Numbered from the stretch's first letter, positions 1 to 8,765 are shown. The stretch: DNA of 64,000 nt from Paractinoplanes maris (GCF_023544465.1 NZ_JALPVL010000010.1:124001-188000), one strand, 5' to 3'. The notes: a model not told the origin generated them from the sequence alone. Made by a program: numbers and translations.

Positions 1-106
1 CCCGGGGGCGGCTGCGGACGTGGGCACGCCGGCGCGAGGTGGCCAGCATCTCGACCGCGGCGCGGAAGGCACGCGCGGACGATTCGATCGCATTGTCGTG
101 CTGCAT
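1..106 (-). CDS. 5' end of a divergent gene, cut by the window edge
   Basis: An ATG at 106 opens a minus-strand frame that stays open to the window edge (35 codons visible, starting MQHDNAIESSARAF). Codons have high G/C at third positions, as in the genuine genes here. An AAGG lies about 5 bases upstream of the ATG. Too little is visible to name a family. The shared upstream region (107-320) would be a divergent promoter with the hydrolase at 321. Confidence 0.4.
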   Translation of the reverse strand, partial: MQHDNAIESSARAFRAAVEMLATSRRRAHVRSRPR

Positions 107-228
107 GGGACCTTCAGATGCTCTTCAGCGGGCGGACGTGAATCCGCCTCTTGTTTACGCGGGAACAATAGCTCGCGCCGCGCCGGGAACGGCTGACCGG
201 CGGCAAGGGACCCGGGGGTGCGGCCCGG

Positions 229-259
229 GCCCGGACCCGGGTCTCGCACGGGTCCGGGC
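229..259. other. GC-rich hairpin in the leader of the hydrolase gene
   Basis: Perfect 11-bp inverted repeat (GCCCGGACCCG / CGGGTCCGGGC) with a 9-base loop, inside the 214-bp divergent region before the hydrolase at 321. It could be a transcript leader structure or a terminator/attenuator. No ligand-binding RNA architecture is recognised. A weaker TTGTT/AACAA inverted repeat lies at 151-168. Confidence 0.4.
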
Positions 260-320
260 TCCGGCGGACCCGGGAAGGGTGGTCGTAGGGGATCGGACGA
301 TCGGTGGGGGGAAACCTGCG

Positions 321-1253
321 ATGAGGATCATGACGCATCACCGGCCATTGCGCCGGGGCGGGCACGTCGTGGACGTGTGCGGAATGGCGCTGCGCTACCA
401 CGTGCGCGGCACCGGCGGGCCGGTGTGTGTGGTGCTGCCGGGCGGCCCGGGACTGTCCTGGGAGTACCTGCGGGCACCGGCGCTCGAACTGGGCCTGACC
501 GTCGTCCACGTCGAGCCGCTGGGCTCCGGCGAGTCGGGCCGGCTGCCCACCCACCCGTACGGCTACGACCGCGCCTTCCACGCGCGGGCGCTGGACCGGC
601 TGCTCGACCACCTCGGCCAGGACCAGGTGTACCTGCTCGGTCACGGGCACGGCGGCCGGGTCGCCCAGTACTACGCGCTGCGCCGGCCCGCGCGCCTGGC
701 CGGGCTGATCCTGCACGGCAGCTCCCCGGTCGGCGGAGCCGAGCTGGAGGAGGAGACCCGGCACCAGTTCGACCGTTTCATCCGGCGCAACCAGGCCAAC
801 CCGGCGCTGCCGGCGGTCATCGACGCGGCCCGGCTGCTTCCCACGATCACCGACGAGCGGCTGCTCACCGCGGCCGCGCGGCGCATGTTCCCGGCCCTGG
901 TCGCCCACTACTGGGGCCGCCGCGAGGAGCTCTCCCCGCTGCGGGCCAAGATCCGGTTCTCGTACGTGTCCTCGCGGCGAGCCGACGGCACGGCCGACCC
1001 GATCGACGACCGGCAGCCGCTGCGCAGCCTGCGCGTGCCCACCCTGGTGGTCGCGGGCAGCTACGACATCGCCGGCGGCCTGCGCTGGGGACGCGAGCTG
1101 CAGTCGCTCATCCCGAACGCCCGCCTGCTGGTGCTTCCCTGGAGCGGCCACCTGGGCCACGTCGAGGAGCCGGAGCGCTTCGCCGAGGCGGTCACCGGCT
1201 TCGTGACCGCCACCCGGCCGGCGCTGCTGCGGGACGACGTGCTCGCGGCCTGA
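321..1253 (+). CDS. alpha/beta-hydrolase fold protein lacking the usual serine nucleophile
   Basis: 310 aa. The ATG at 321 is preceded by a GGGGGG run at about 8 bases; the frame is open further upstream, but that part looks non-coding. Fold landmarks are a GGPG oxyanion-type turn near the N-terminus, DxxGxGxS-like 'PLGSGESG', a nucleophile elbow, an Asp in 'AGSYDIAGG' and a His in 'WSGHLGHVEEPERF' near the C-terminus. The layout resembles prolyl-aminopeptidase-like hydrolases. The elbow reads GHGHGG, where the family has GxSxG: the position of the catalytic Ser is a Gly (codon GGG). Either the protein is not a serine hydrolase or it has lost activity. The substrate is unknown. Confidence 0.8.
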   Translation: MRIMTHHRPLRRGGHVVDVCGMALRYHVRGTGGPVCVVLPGGPGLSWEYLRAPALELGLTVVHVEPLGSGESGRLPTHPYGYDRAFHARALDRLLDHLGQDQVYLLGHGHGGRVAQYYALRRPARLAGLILHGSSPVGGAELEEETRHQFDRFIRRNQANPALPAVIDAARLLPTITDERLLTAAARRMFPALVAHYWGRREELSPLRAKIRFSYVSSRRADGTADPIDDRQPLRSLRVPTLVVAGSYDIAGGLRWGRELQSLIPNARLLVLPWSGHLGHVEEPERFAEAVTGFVTATRPALLRDDVLAA

Positions 1254-1268
1254 GCGGGCCCGCGCGGT

Positions 1269-2078
1269 TCAGTCGCCGAAGCTGTCGTCGGCGCCGGTGG
1301 GCTGCAGGAAGTGGATCGCCGTGGCCGGGCGCAGGCCAATCCGCTCGTACACGGGCCGGCCGGCCACGGTCGTGTGCAGCACCACGCGCCGGTGGCCGGT
1401 GGCCCGGGTGCCCTCGGCGATGACCTGGCGGGCGGCGGCCTGGCCGAAACCGCGGCGCGACTCCTCGCGCAGGGTGGCCACGAAGGCCACCACCAGCGAG
1501 CCCGCGCTCGGGATGGCCGCGCCACAGGTGACCGCCTGGCCGTTGCGGTAGCCGAGCCAGGCGTACGCCTCGTCGAGCCACAGCCTCGAGCCGGCGAACG
1601 CCTCGTGGCCCACCGCCGGCGGCATGTCGTAGGCGAGGGCGTTGAGCTCGCCGAAGGTCCGGAGGTCGTCCTCGGTCTCGACCCGCCGGAACTGCAGGCC
1701 GGCGTGGTGCGGCTCGGCCGGCGACAGCTCGCCGTCCATGCCCCACCCGGTGAACGCGATCTCCAGCCCCGCCTCGCTCGCCCGGTCCGCCAGCTCGGCC
1801 CGGGCGCGCGGGCTCAGCAGATCCTCGAACACCCAGAGGTAGCCGTCCTCCGGCCTCGCCCGCAGGAACGCGTCCGCCCGCACCAGTTCCTCGCTGAGCT
1901 CCTCGGCCGGGATGTCGTCACCGCTCAGCGTGAGCGCGTTGAAGAACCCGAACGGGCTGCCGGCCCACAGCGGCCCGGCGCCGTCGTCACCGGCCGGCCG
2001 CCCACCCCGCGCGGCCACGATCCGGCTCCACACCGCGACCAGCTGATCCCTCGACTCGACGGCTCCCACGATCGGCAC
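1269..2078 (-). CDS. GNAT-family N-acetyltransferase
   Basis: 269 aa, convergent with the hydrolase gene. The C-terminal part (about residues 140-255) has GNAT features: a beta-strand pair with 'GQAVTCGAAIPSAGSLVVAFVAT' style residues, then 'RRGFGQAAARQVIAEG', the acetyl-CoA pyrophosphate-binding R/Q-x-x-G-x-G/A signature. The N-terminal half looks like a degenerate second GNAT domain, as in tandem-GNAT proteins. The acceptor substrate cannot be predicted. No neighbour suggests a pathway. Confidence 0.8.
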   Translation of the reverse strand: MPIVGAVESRDQLVAVWSRIVAARGGRPAGDDGAGPLWAGSPFGFFNALTLSGDDIPAEELSEELVRADAFLRARPEDGYLWVFEDLLSPRARAELADRASEAGLEIAFTGWGMDGELSPAEPHHAGLQFRRVETEDDLRTFGELNALAYDMPPAVGHEAFAGSRLWLDEAYAWLGYRNGQAVTCGAAIPSAGSLVVAFVATLREESRRGFGQAAARQVIAEGTRATGHRRVVLHTTVAGRPVYERIGLRPATAIHFLQPTGADDSFGD

Positions 2079-2261
2079 CCACTCTCTCCCGGTCCGGCGT
2101 CGCCCGGTCCATACCCGATGGCTCGCCTCGGCAGGCCCATTGTGCTGCCCGCCACCGTGAGTTGATTCATGCCCATGGACATGTGCCTAACTCTTTCGGG
2201 GAGGCGACAGGGCCCCGCCGAGCGGCGAGTGTGGAGGGTGCCGGACCCCACGAGGAGCGAG

Positions 2262-4145
2262 GTGCCTGTGAGCGTCACGAACGAGACGGTGCTGCCCGAA
2301 CTGCGCAACGCCTGGTGGGAGCACGGCGTCCGGAGACGGGCCGAGACCGGGGTGCTCGGGGTCTTCGCCGAGCTGCCGCAGTTCGTCCGGCAGGCGATCG
2401 GCGTCGCCTGGCGGGCCGACCGGATCCGGACGTCGGTGGTCGGCCTGGCCACCCTCGGCAGCGGGGCCATGGCCACCTTCGGGCTGCTGTCGACGCAGAA
2501 GCTGCTCGTCGCGCTGTTCGCCGGTGGCCCCACGCCCGATCGGGTGCGGGCAGCCCTGCCGGCCCTGATCGCGCTCGCGGCGGCGACGGCCTTGCGGGGC
2601 GCGCTGGGCATCGCGATCGGCTACGCCCAGAACGGCCTGACCCCGCGCGTCAACCAGGCGGCCGAGCGCCGCCTCTTCGAGACCACGACGGCCGTACGCC
2701 TGGACGCCTTCGACGCCGATGCCTTCGCCGACGACATGGAACGGGCCAGCCGCGGCAGCGACGCGGCCAACGGTCTCGTGCACGACACTTCCAACGTCCT
2801 GGCCGGTTTCGTCGGCCTGGTCGCCGTGGCCGTGGCCGTCGTGCTGATCAACCCCTGGCTGCTGCTCGCCCTGCTGGTGGCCACCCTGCCCAACGGGTAC
2901 GCCGCCCTGCGCGCGGGCCACCTGCGGTACTCCAGCTATCTGGCCGGCTCGGTCCGCCGCCGCCGGCGCAACGTGCTGGAACGCCAGATGGCCGACCGCG
3001 AGTCGGCGCCCGAGCTGCGGTCGTACGGTCTGCGCCGGTTCCTGCTCGGCCAGTACGACATGGTGATGGGCGCCCAGACCACCGAGGACCTGACCCTGGC
3101 CCGGCGGGTCACGACCACCACCAGCGTCGGCGCGGTGATCAGCGGGATCGGCCTGGGCGGGGTGTGGCTGCTGCTCGGTTTCCTGCTGGCCGGCGGGCAC
3201 ATCCCGCTGTCGGCCGCGGTGACCTGTGTGGTCGCCGTCCAGGCGGCCCAGCGGGCCCTGTCGACGGTCACCTTCCAGCTCGACGGCATGTTCACCGACG
3301 GCCAGTTCTTCAAGGAGTACGTCAACTTCCTGGAACGGGCCAAGCGCTACATGCCGGCGGCCGGGAAGACCGGGCGGCCGCAGCCGGAGCCGTTGCGCCG
3401 CCTCGACATCCGGGCCGTGAGCCTGCGCTACCCCGACCGCGACATCCCCGCCGTCGACCAGGTCACGCTGAGCATCGAGGCCGGCCAGACCGTCGCGTTC
3501 GTGGGCGAGAACGGCTCGGGCAAGTCGACCCTGGCCGCGATGATCGCCGCGCTGCGCTCCACCACCGGCGGCGTCATCGAGTGGAACGGCCGTCCGCTGG
3601 CCGGCTGGGACCGCGACGCCCTCCTCGCCCGGGTCGCCGTCGTGCTGCAGGAGCACCACAAATGGCCGTACACGGCGGCGACCAACATCGCGATGGGCGA
3701 CCTGTCGGCCGACGCCGAGCAGGAGCGGATCGAGGGCGCCGCGCGGCGGGCGGCCGCGCACGAGACCATCCTGTCGCTGCCGCACGGCTATCGGACGCTG
3801 CTCGACCGGACGTTCAAGGAAGGCCACGACCTGTCCGGTGGTCAGTGGCAGCGGATCACCGCCGCGCGCGGCTTCTACCGCGACGCCGACCTGCTCATCA
3901 TGGACGAGCCGTCGTCGGCCCTCGACCCCCGTGCCGAGGAGGCGCTGTTCCAGGCCATCCGCAGCCGTCAGGGCCACCGCACGACGATCCTGATCACCCA
4001 CCGGCTGGCCAACGTCAAGCACGCCGACCGGATTTTCGTGCTGCACGAGGGCGCCCTCGTCGAGCAAGGTGACCACGCCGAGCTGATGGCCGCGGGCGGT
4101 CGCTATGCCGGGCTGTTCACCTTGCAGGCGGCCGGATACCGCTGA
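2262..4145 (+). CDS. ABC transporter, fused permease and ATPase (exporter type)
   Basis: About 627 aa half-transporter that would dimerise in the membrane. The N-terminal transmembrane domain (about 35-330) has several hydrophobic segments. The nucleotide-binding domain (about 375-625) has Walker A GENGSGKST, a Q-loop 'VLQEHHKWPY', signature LSGGQWQR, Walker B 'LLIMDEPSSALD' and H-loop 'ITHRL', so all catalytic elements are intact. Two in-frame GTGs compete as start, at 2262 and 2268. AGGAG at 2253-2257 is 4 bases from the first and 10 from the second, so the choice is open. An upstream in-frame ATG at 2169 lacks support. The substrate is unknown; similar proteins occur with peptide or drug export genes, but none is adjacent here. 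Confidence 0.88.
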   Translation: MPVSVTNETVLPELRNAWWEHGVRRRAETGVLGVFAELPQFVRQAIGVAWRADRIRTSVVGLATLGSGAMATFGLLSTQKLLVALFAGGPTPDRVRAALPALIALAAATALRGALGIAIGYAQNGLTPRVNQAAERRLFETTTAVRLDAFDADAFADDMERASRGSDAANGLVHDTSNVLAGFVGLVAVAVAVVLINPWLLLALLVATLPNGYAALRAGHLRYSSYLAGSVRRRRRNVLERQMADRESAPELRSYGLRRFLLGQYDMVMGAQTTEDLTLARRVTTTTSVGAVISGIGLGGVWLLLGFLLAGGHIPLSAAVTCVVAVQAAQRALSTVTFQLDGMFTDGQFFKEYVNFLERAKRYMPAAGKTGRPQPEPLRRLDIRAVSLRYPDRDIPAVDQVTLSIEAGQTVAFVGENGSGKSTLAAMIAALRSTTGGVIEWNGRPLAGWDRDALLARVAVVLQEHHKWPYTAATNIAMGDLSADAEQERIEGAARRAAAHETILSLPHGYRTLLDRTFKEGHDLSGGQWQRITAARGFYRDADLLIMDEPSSALDPRAEEALFQAIRSRQGHRTTILITHRLANVKHADRIFVLHEGALVEQGDHAELMAAGGRYAGLFTLQAAGYR

Positions 4146-4146
4146 C

Positions 4147-5085
4147 CTACCCCGGCCAGAGGTCGGGGTCGGCCCAGGCCCCGGTGATGGCCAGATCGGC
4201 GTTCTGGCCGCGCTGCCGGGCGAACCGCAGGGCCAGGCGCTGCAACTGCACCGTCATCGGGATCTGGTCGAGCAGCACCGATCCGGTGGCCGCCGCGGTG
4301 GTCAGCGTGGCCACCTGGAGGCGCTCGAGGACGGCGGCGTGCCGCAGGGCCGTGGTGAGCTCGTCGGGGTCGGCGGTGGGTTGCAGGACCAGCAGGGTGT
4401 CGGCGGCCGTGTAGGGGACCGCGCCGCCGTGCAGGAGGCGGTCGGGATCGAAGCCCTCACACAGGATGCGGGCGCCCTCGCGGATCTTCAGCGCGCCCTC
4501 GCGAGCCGTGACCGACCAGGGACCCGGGCCGACGATGGCCATGGCCCGGGCCGGGGCGGGCACCTCGCCCGGCTCCTCGCCGAGCAGTCCGGCCACGGCC
4601 CGGACGGCATCCGGGCGGCCGGGCGAGCCCAGATGGTGGGCGATCTGGGCGAGGACGGTCAGGGCGGCGGTGTAGCTGACCGTGTACGTCTCGGACTTCT
4701 CGGCCAGCGGCGTGCGGACCGCCTCGGGCCAGTCGGCGCCGGGGCCGGTCACCGCGACGAGGGGGAGACCGGCGTCCAGGGCGATCCGGCGGCTGCGCCG
4801 GGCGTACGCGGTCTGGCCGGTATGGGTGATGACGACCGCGGCGTCGCCGTCGCGGACCAGGTCGCGGGTGAAGGCGTTGGCGGCGGTCCACCGGGCGTCG
4901 TGGCCGGCCGCCGTCAGCTCGGCGGCGCCCAGCTCGGCGGCGTGCAGGCTGCTCCCGGTGCCGATCAGCCAGATCCGGCGGGCCCCGGCCAGGCGCGCGG
5001 CGGCCGGCCCGGTGCGGTCGTCGTCAGCGAGACCGCGGATCACCGCCGCCTGGGCCGCGATCATGCCGGCGAGCTGTGCGGTCAT
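4147..5085 (-). CDS. SIS-domain sugar isomerase-like protein
   Basis: 312 aa with two SIS (phosphosugar-binding) folds. The first contains 'WLIGTGSSLHAAELGAAEL' (phosphate-binding Ser/Thr loop) and the second 'AREGALKIREGARILCEGF', resembling the isomerase half of glucosamine-6-phosphate synthase (GlmS) and AgaS/FrlB-type deglycases. The glutaminase domain is absent, so it cannot be a complete GlmS. The ATG at 5085 has a GGGAGGA ribosome site that lies inside the end of the upstream MarR gene; the genes overlap by 62 bases and are probably co-transcribed. It ends one base from the stop of the convergent ABC gene. Confidence 0.82.
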   Translation of the reverse strand: MTAQLAGMIAAQAAVIRGLADDDRTGPAAARLAGARRIWLIGTGSSLHAAELGAAELTAAGHDARWTAANAFTRDLVRDGDAAVVITHTGQTAYARRSRRIALDAGLPLVAVTGPGADWPEAVRTPLAEKSETYTVSYTAALTVLAQIAHHLGSPGRPDAVRAVAGLLGEEPGEVPAPARAMAIVGPGPWSVTAREGALKIREGARILCEGFDPDRLLHGGAVPYTAADTLLVLQPTADPDELTTALRHAAVLERLQVATLTTAAATGSVLLDQIPMTVQLQRLALRFARQRGQNADLAITGAWADPDLWPG

Positions 5086-5533
5086 GGGGGTCCTCCCGGT
5101 TTCCGTGGTGATCGACCAGGATCGTCAGCAGGTCGGTGAGCTGGGCCCGCTGGGCCGGGGTGAGCGGGGCGAACACATCGTCGTCGACGGCCGCCAGGAG
5201 CTGGTCGAGCGTGTGCAGCTGCCGGCGACCGGCGGCGGTGATCCGGACCAGATTGCGGCGCTTGTCGGCCGGGTCGGGGGCCCGCTCGATCTGGCCGCGG
5301 CCGGACAGCTCGTTGAGGACGGCCACCAGATCGCTGCGGTAGACGCGGGTGCGGTCGCTCAGCCGGGACTGGCTGGCCGGCCCGAACTCGTCGAGAGTGG
5401 CCAGCACCGCGTAGTGCCACTTGCGGGCGCCGGCCCCCGCCAGCTCCTCGGTGACCCGGCGGTCGGCGTGCACGGCGGCCAGCGACAGCAACCGTGTCCG
5501 CAAGGTCCGCAGCCGCTCGGCGCCCTCGTTCAC
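5024..5533 (-). CDS. MarR-family transcriptional regulator
   Basis: 169 aa. Winged-helix core with 'QSRLSDRTRVYRSDLVAVLNELSGRGQIER' (recognition helix) followed by the wing 'DPADKRRNLVRITAAGRR', the family hallmark DxRxxxVxLT. It is transcribed ahead of the SIS gene and divergent from a second MarR-like gene at 5612. Two matching palindromes (5553-5598) lie between them and are the likely operators. The C-terminal tail beyond about residue 145 is basic and low-complexity, because it shares DNA with the SIS start region. Confidence 0.87.
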   Translation of the reverse strand: MNEGAERLRTLRTRLLSLAAVHADRRVTEELAGAGARKWHYAVLATLDEFGPASQSRLSDRTRVYRSDLVAVLNELSGRGQIERAPDPADKRRNLVRITAAGRRQLHTLDQLLAAVDDDVFAPLTPAQRAQLTDLLTILVDHHGNREDPHDRTARRHDRGPGGGDPRSR

Positions 5534-5552
5534 CCCCTGACCCTAGCACTTG

Positions 5553-5598
5553 CGTTAGTCCCACTAACGACCTAGCGTCAGCGTTAGGCAGACTAACG
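5553..5598. promoter_or_regulatory. Twin palindromic operators, CGTTAG-N5-CTAACG
   Basis: Two copies of CGTTAG-N5-CTAACG at 5553-5569 and 5582-5598, with centres 29 bp apart, fill the 78-bp gap between two divergent MarR-like genes. Arms are perfect in both copies. MarR dimers bind 15-20-bp palindromes in such positions, so these are probably the autoregulatory sites. 29 bp is close to three helical turns, which would place both dimers on the same DNA face. Confidence 0.7.
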
Positions 5599-5611
5599 AA
5601 AGGACGACGCC

Positions 5612-6031
5612 ATGACGACGATCCCGTTCGGCGCTCAGCTCATCGGGCGCACGGAGAAGGCGCTCAACGCCATCCTCGACCGCTCACTCGCCGGTCGTGG
5701 CTTGACCGAGCCGCAGTGGGTGGCCCTCACGCTGACCGTGACCGCCGACGGCGCCGACCCCGCCGTTCGCCTCGCCCAGGCCCTGCGGATCGCCGAGCCC
5801 GTCGCCCGTGAGCGCCTGGCCGAGCTGGCCGCGGCGGGCCTGGTGCGCCCGGCCGCCGCGGGCGGTGCCGCCGAGCCCACCGAGCGCGGCCAGGAGCTGT
5901 GGCGAGAGGTGAGCGCCGAGCTCGCCGGCGTGACCGGCGAGCTGTGGGGTGACCTGCCCGAGGGTGATCGCGAGGCGGCCGCGCGCGTGCTCAGGACCGT
6001 CCTCTCCCGGGCCGACGCCTTTCTCGCCTAG
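5612..6031 (+). CDS. MarR-like winged-helix protein
   Basis: 139 aa. The helical N-terminus 'GRTEKALNAILDRSLAGRGLTEPQWVAL' matches the MarR dimerisation region. It is followed by a shortened wHTH ('RIAEPVARERLAELAAAGLVRPA') in which the usual DxRxxx wing is replaced by 'AGGAAEPTERG'. AAAGGA sits 7 bases before the ATG. Divergent from the MarR gene at 5533 across the twin operators. The two may form a cross-regulating pair. The target genes are unknown beyond this locus. Confidence 0.72.
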   Translation: MTTIPFGAQLIGRTEKALNAILDRSLAGRGLTEPQWVALTLTVTADGADPAVRLAQALRIAEPVARERLAELAAAGLVRPAAAGGAAEPTERGQELWREVSAELAGVTGELWGDLPEGDREAAARVLRTVLSRADAFLA

Positions 6032-6049
6032 CTCGACTACGATCCGCGC

Positions 6050-6478
6050 ATGACAACCGTGGCGACCCGCATCAGCTCGCCGACCCGCGGCCGCCGCCGG
6101 GCCGGGGGATGGGTTCTGGTGGCGGCCGAGCTCGGCTTCGTCGCGCTCTACGCGGTGGGTCTCTCCCTGTCGCTGGCCCGCGCAGCCGAGCTGGCCGGGC
6201 ACTGGCACATCCCCGAGCAGGGCGACGCCTTCACCGCCGAGCTCGACATCCTGGGCGGCTGGACCTGGGCCTTCCTCGCGGTCCCGGTGGTGACCAGCGG
6301 CTTCATGGTCGCCGTTGTGGGATTGCTCGTGTCGCTCGTCGTGCTGCTGAGCGGCTACGCCAAGGGTCACCGCCGGTTGATCGGGGCGCTGGTCGCCTCG
6401 ACCGCCACGATGGTGCTGCTGCTGATCGTCACGCTCACCCCGGCGGCGATGTCCGTCTCCGGCTGGCTGCTCGACTGA
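6050..6478 (+). CDS. Small integral membrane protein
   Basis: 142 aa with a basic N-terminus and about four hydrophobic segments (about 20-42, 72-92, 95-112, 118-138). No family signature is recognised. Starts 18 bases after the MarR-like gene, so it may be in the same transcript and be the regulated partner. No clear ribosome site precedes the ATG. Confidence 0.6.
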   Translation: MTTVATRISSPTRGRRRAGGWVLVAAELGFVALYAVGLSLSLARAAELAGHWHIPEQGDAFTAELDILGGWTWAFLAVPVVTSGFMVAVVGLLVSLVVLLSGYAKGHRRLIGALVASTATMVLLLIVTLTPAAMSVSGWLLD

Positions 6479-6608
6479 CAAGCTGGTCGGAGCCGACGCG
6501 CGACGCACACTGGTTTTCCCCTTTGTCGCGGCCGCCGGCTGCGTGAACGCTCACAAACTGGCCATCGTACGAAAGCCTGGAATCCCTGGCAAGGGTGCGA
6601 GGCCCGAT

Positions 6609-6622
6609 TGGGAGCGCTCCCA
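6609..6622. promoter_or_regulatory. CebR-type operator
   Basis: TGGGAGCGCTCCCA, a perfect 14-bp palindrome 89 bases before the cellulase start. It equals the known binding sequence of CebR, the LacI-family repressor released by cellobiose in actinomycetes. The site sits just upstream of the putative -35 box. Repression of the endoglucanase and induction by cello-oligosaccharides is the straightforward prediction. The cebR gene is not in the window. Confidence 0.85.
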
Positions 6623-6640
6623 GATTTAAGGAAACGTTGA

Positions 6641-6668
6641 TTGACGTCTATCAATTGTGCTGGATAAC
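6641..6668 (+). promoter_or_regulatory. Putative housekeeping promoter of the cellulase gene
   Basis: TTGACG at 6641-6646 and GATAAC at 6663-6668, spaced 16 bp, within an unusually AT-rich stretch for this genome and just downstream of the CebR box. The expected transcript would start near 6675, giving a leader of about 35 bases. Confidence 0.45.
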
Positions 6669-6710
6669 GTGCGCCTCCCTGTTACGCACATGTTTCCTCA
6701 AGGCGGATAG

Positions 6711-8765
6711 ATGTCTCCCACCCGTGGCACCCGACGGCGCGCAGCCCTGGCCGGCGTCGTCGCCCTGCTGACCCTGTTAGGACTGTGGACCGCGACGGCC
6801 GCCGGCGCCGCCGCGGCCGGTTGCCGGGTGGTCTACACCGTCGGCTCGCAGTGGAGCGGCGGCTTCACGGCAGGCGTCGCGATCACCAACCTGGGCGACG
6901 CGGTGTCCGGCTGGCGCCTGAACTGGACGTTCCCCGCCGCCCAGGCCGTCACCCAGGCCTGGAACGCCACGGTCACCGCCTCGGGCGCCGAGGTCACGGC
7001 CACCAACGCGAGCTACAACGGCTCGATCGCCACCGGCGCCACCACGAGCTTCGGCTTCAACGGCACCCACACCGGCGGCAACCCGGTCCCGGCGTCCTTC
7101 TCGCTCAACGGGGTGGCCTGCACCGGAACCGGTCCGACCACCCCGACGACCCCGCCCACGACCCCGACGACGCCGACGACTCCGCCGCCGGCCGGCAACG
7201 CCGAGGCGACCGTCGCCGCCATGCAGCCCGGCTGGAACCTGGGCAACTCGCTGGACGCCACCGGCGCCGACGAGACCTCGTGGGGCAACCCGCGCGTCAC
7301 CGAAGCCCTGCTCGACGGCGTCAAGGCGCAGGGCTTCAAGAGCATCCGCATCCCGGTCACCTGGGGCCAGCACCAGGGCGGCGCCCCGGGCTACACCATC
7401 GAGGCGGCCTACCTGGCCCGGGTCAAGGAGGTCGTCGGCTGGGCCCTGGCCGACGGCTTCTTCGTGATGATCAACGTGCACCACGACTCCTGGCAGTGGC
7501 TCAACAGCATGCCCGGAGCCCAGGCCCGCTACGACGCCACCTGGACCCAGCTCGCCGCGGCCTTCCGCGACAGCCCCGACAAGCTGGTCTTCGAGAGCGT
7601 CAACGAGCCGCAGTTCACCGACGAGGGCCAGAGCGCGACCCATCTCAACGCGCTCAACACCTCGTTCCACCGCATCGTGCGCGCCTCCGGCGGCGGCAAC
7701 GCGACCCGCCTGCTCGTGCTGCCCACCCTGCACACCTCGGCCGACCAGGTCCACCTGGACGCGCTGGCCACCACGATCGCCGCGCTCAACGACCGCAACC
7801 TCGCCGCCACCGTGCACTACTACGGCTACTGGCCGTTCAGTGTGAACATCGCCGGCACCACGACGTTCGACGCCACCACGCAGGCCGATCTGGTCGGCTA
7901 CCTCGACCGCGCGGCCGCCACCTTCACGGCCAAGGGCATCCCGGTGATCCTCGGCGAGTGGGGGCTGCTCGGCTTCGACCGGTCGCTCGACGCCGTCGAA
8001 CAGGGCGAGAAGCTCAAGTTCTTCGAGTACCTCGGCTACTACGCCAAGCAGAAGAAGATCACCACGATGCTGTGGGACAACGGACAGCACTTCGACCGTA
8101 CGGCGTTGACGTGGCGCGATCCCGAGCTCTACGCGCACCTCAAGTCGGCCTGGACCACGCGCTCCGGGACCGCCTCGACCGATCAGGTGTTCCTGGCCCG
8201 GTCGGCGGCGATCACGGCCCGGACGGTCACGCTCAACCCGAACGGCACGACGTTCAGCGGCCTGCGGCTGGGCACCACCGATCTCGTACGGGGAACCGAC
8301 TACACGATCGCGGGCAACGAGCTGACCCTGAGCGCGGCGCTGCTGACCCGGCTGGCCGGCGACCGGGCGTACGGGGTCAACGCACGCCTCACCGCGGTCT
8401 TCTCGGCGGGCGTGCCGTGGCGGATCAGCATCATCTCGTACGACTCCCCGGTCCTCGCCGCCGCGACCGGGACCACCGCGGCCTTCGCCGTTCCGGTGAC
8501 CTTCCGGGGTGACCGGGTCGCCACGATGGAGGCGAAGTACGCCGACGGCAGCAACGCCGGGCCGCAGAACTGGACGTCGTTCAAGGAGTTCGCCCAGACG
8601 TTCAAGCCCGACTACGCGGCGAACACGTTCACCCTGACCCCGGAGTTCTTCGCCGAGGTCGACGACGGGGCGAAGGTGACGCTCACGCTGCACCTCTGGA
8701 GTGGCGCCAAGCTCACCTACTACGTCACGAAGTCCGGAAGCACCGTCACCGGTGCGACTGCGTGA
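6711..8765 (+). CDS. Secreted modular endoglucanase, CBM2-GH5-X2
   Basis: 684 aa. A signal peptide (about 1-36, ending AAAAG) leads into a cellulose-binding CBM2 domain (about 37-140; CRVVYTVGSQWSGGF, conserved Trp residues, NPVPASFSLNG). A Pro/Thr linker (about 142-163) precedes a GH5 catalytic domain (about 165-485) with 'NEPQFT' carrying the acid/base Glu and 'ILGEWGLLG' carrying the nucleophile Glu. It is followed by a C-terminal X2 immunoglobulin-like module and a second beta-rich region to residue 684. Expected activity is cleavage of internal beta-1,4-glucan bonds outside the cell. Under a perfect CebR box, so probably induced by cellobiose. The 3' end overlaps the convergent EamA gene by 20 bases. 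Confidence 0.93.
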   Translation: MSPTRGTRRRAALAGVVALLTLLGLWTATAAGAAAAGCRVVYTVGSQWSGGFTAGVAITNLGDAVSGWRLNWTFPAAQAVTQAWNATVTASGAEVTATNASYNGSIATGATTSFGFNGTHTGGNPVPASFSLNGVACTGTGPTTPTTPPTTPTTPTTPPPAGNAEATVAAMQPGWNLGNSLDATGADETSWGNPRVTEALLDGVKAQGFKSIRIPVTWGQHQGGAPGYTIEAAYLARVKEVVGWALADGFFVMINVHHDSWQWLNSMPGAQARYDATWTQLAAAFRDSPDKLVFESVNEPQFTDEGQSATHLNALNTSFHRIVRASGGGNATRLLVLPTLHTSADQVHLDALATTIAALNDRNLAATVHYYGYWPFSVNIAGTTTFDATTQADLVGYLDRAAATFTAKGIPVILGEWGLLGFDRSLDAVEQGEKLKFFEYLGYYAKQKKITTMLWDNGQHFDRTALTWRDPELYAHLKSAWTTRSGTASTDQVFLARSAAITARTVTLNPNGTTFSGLRLGTTDLVRGTDYTIAGNELTLSAALLTRLAGDRAYGVNARLTAVFSAGVPWRISIISYDSPVLAAATGTTAAFAVPVTFRGDRVATMEAKYADGSNAGPQNWTSFKEFAQTFKPDYAANTFTLTPEFFAEVDDGAKVTLTLHLWSGAKLTYYVTKSGSTVTGATA

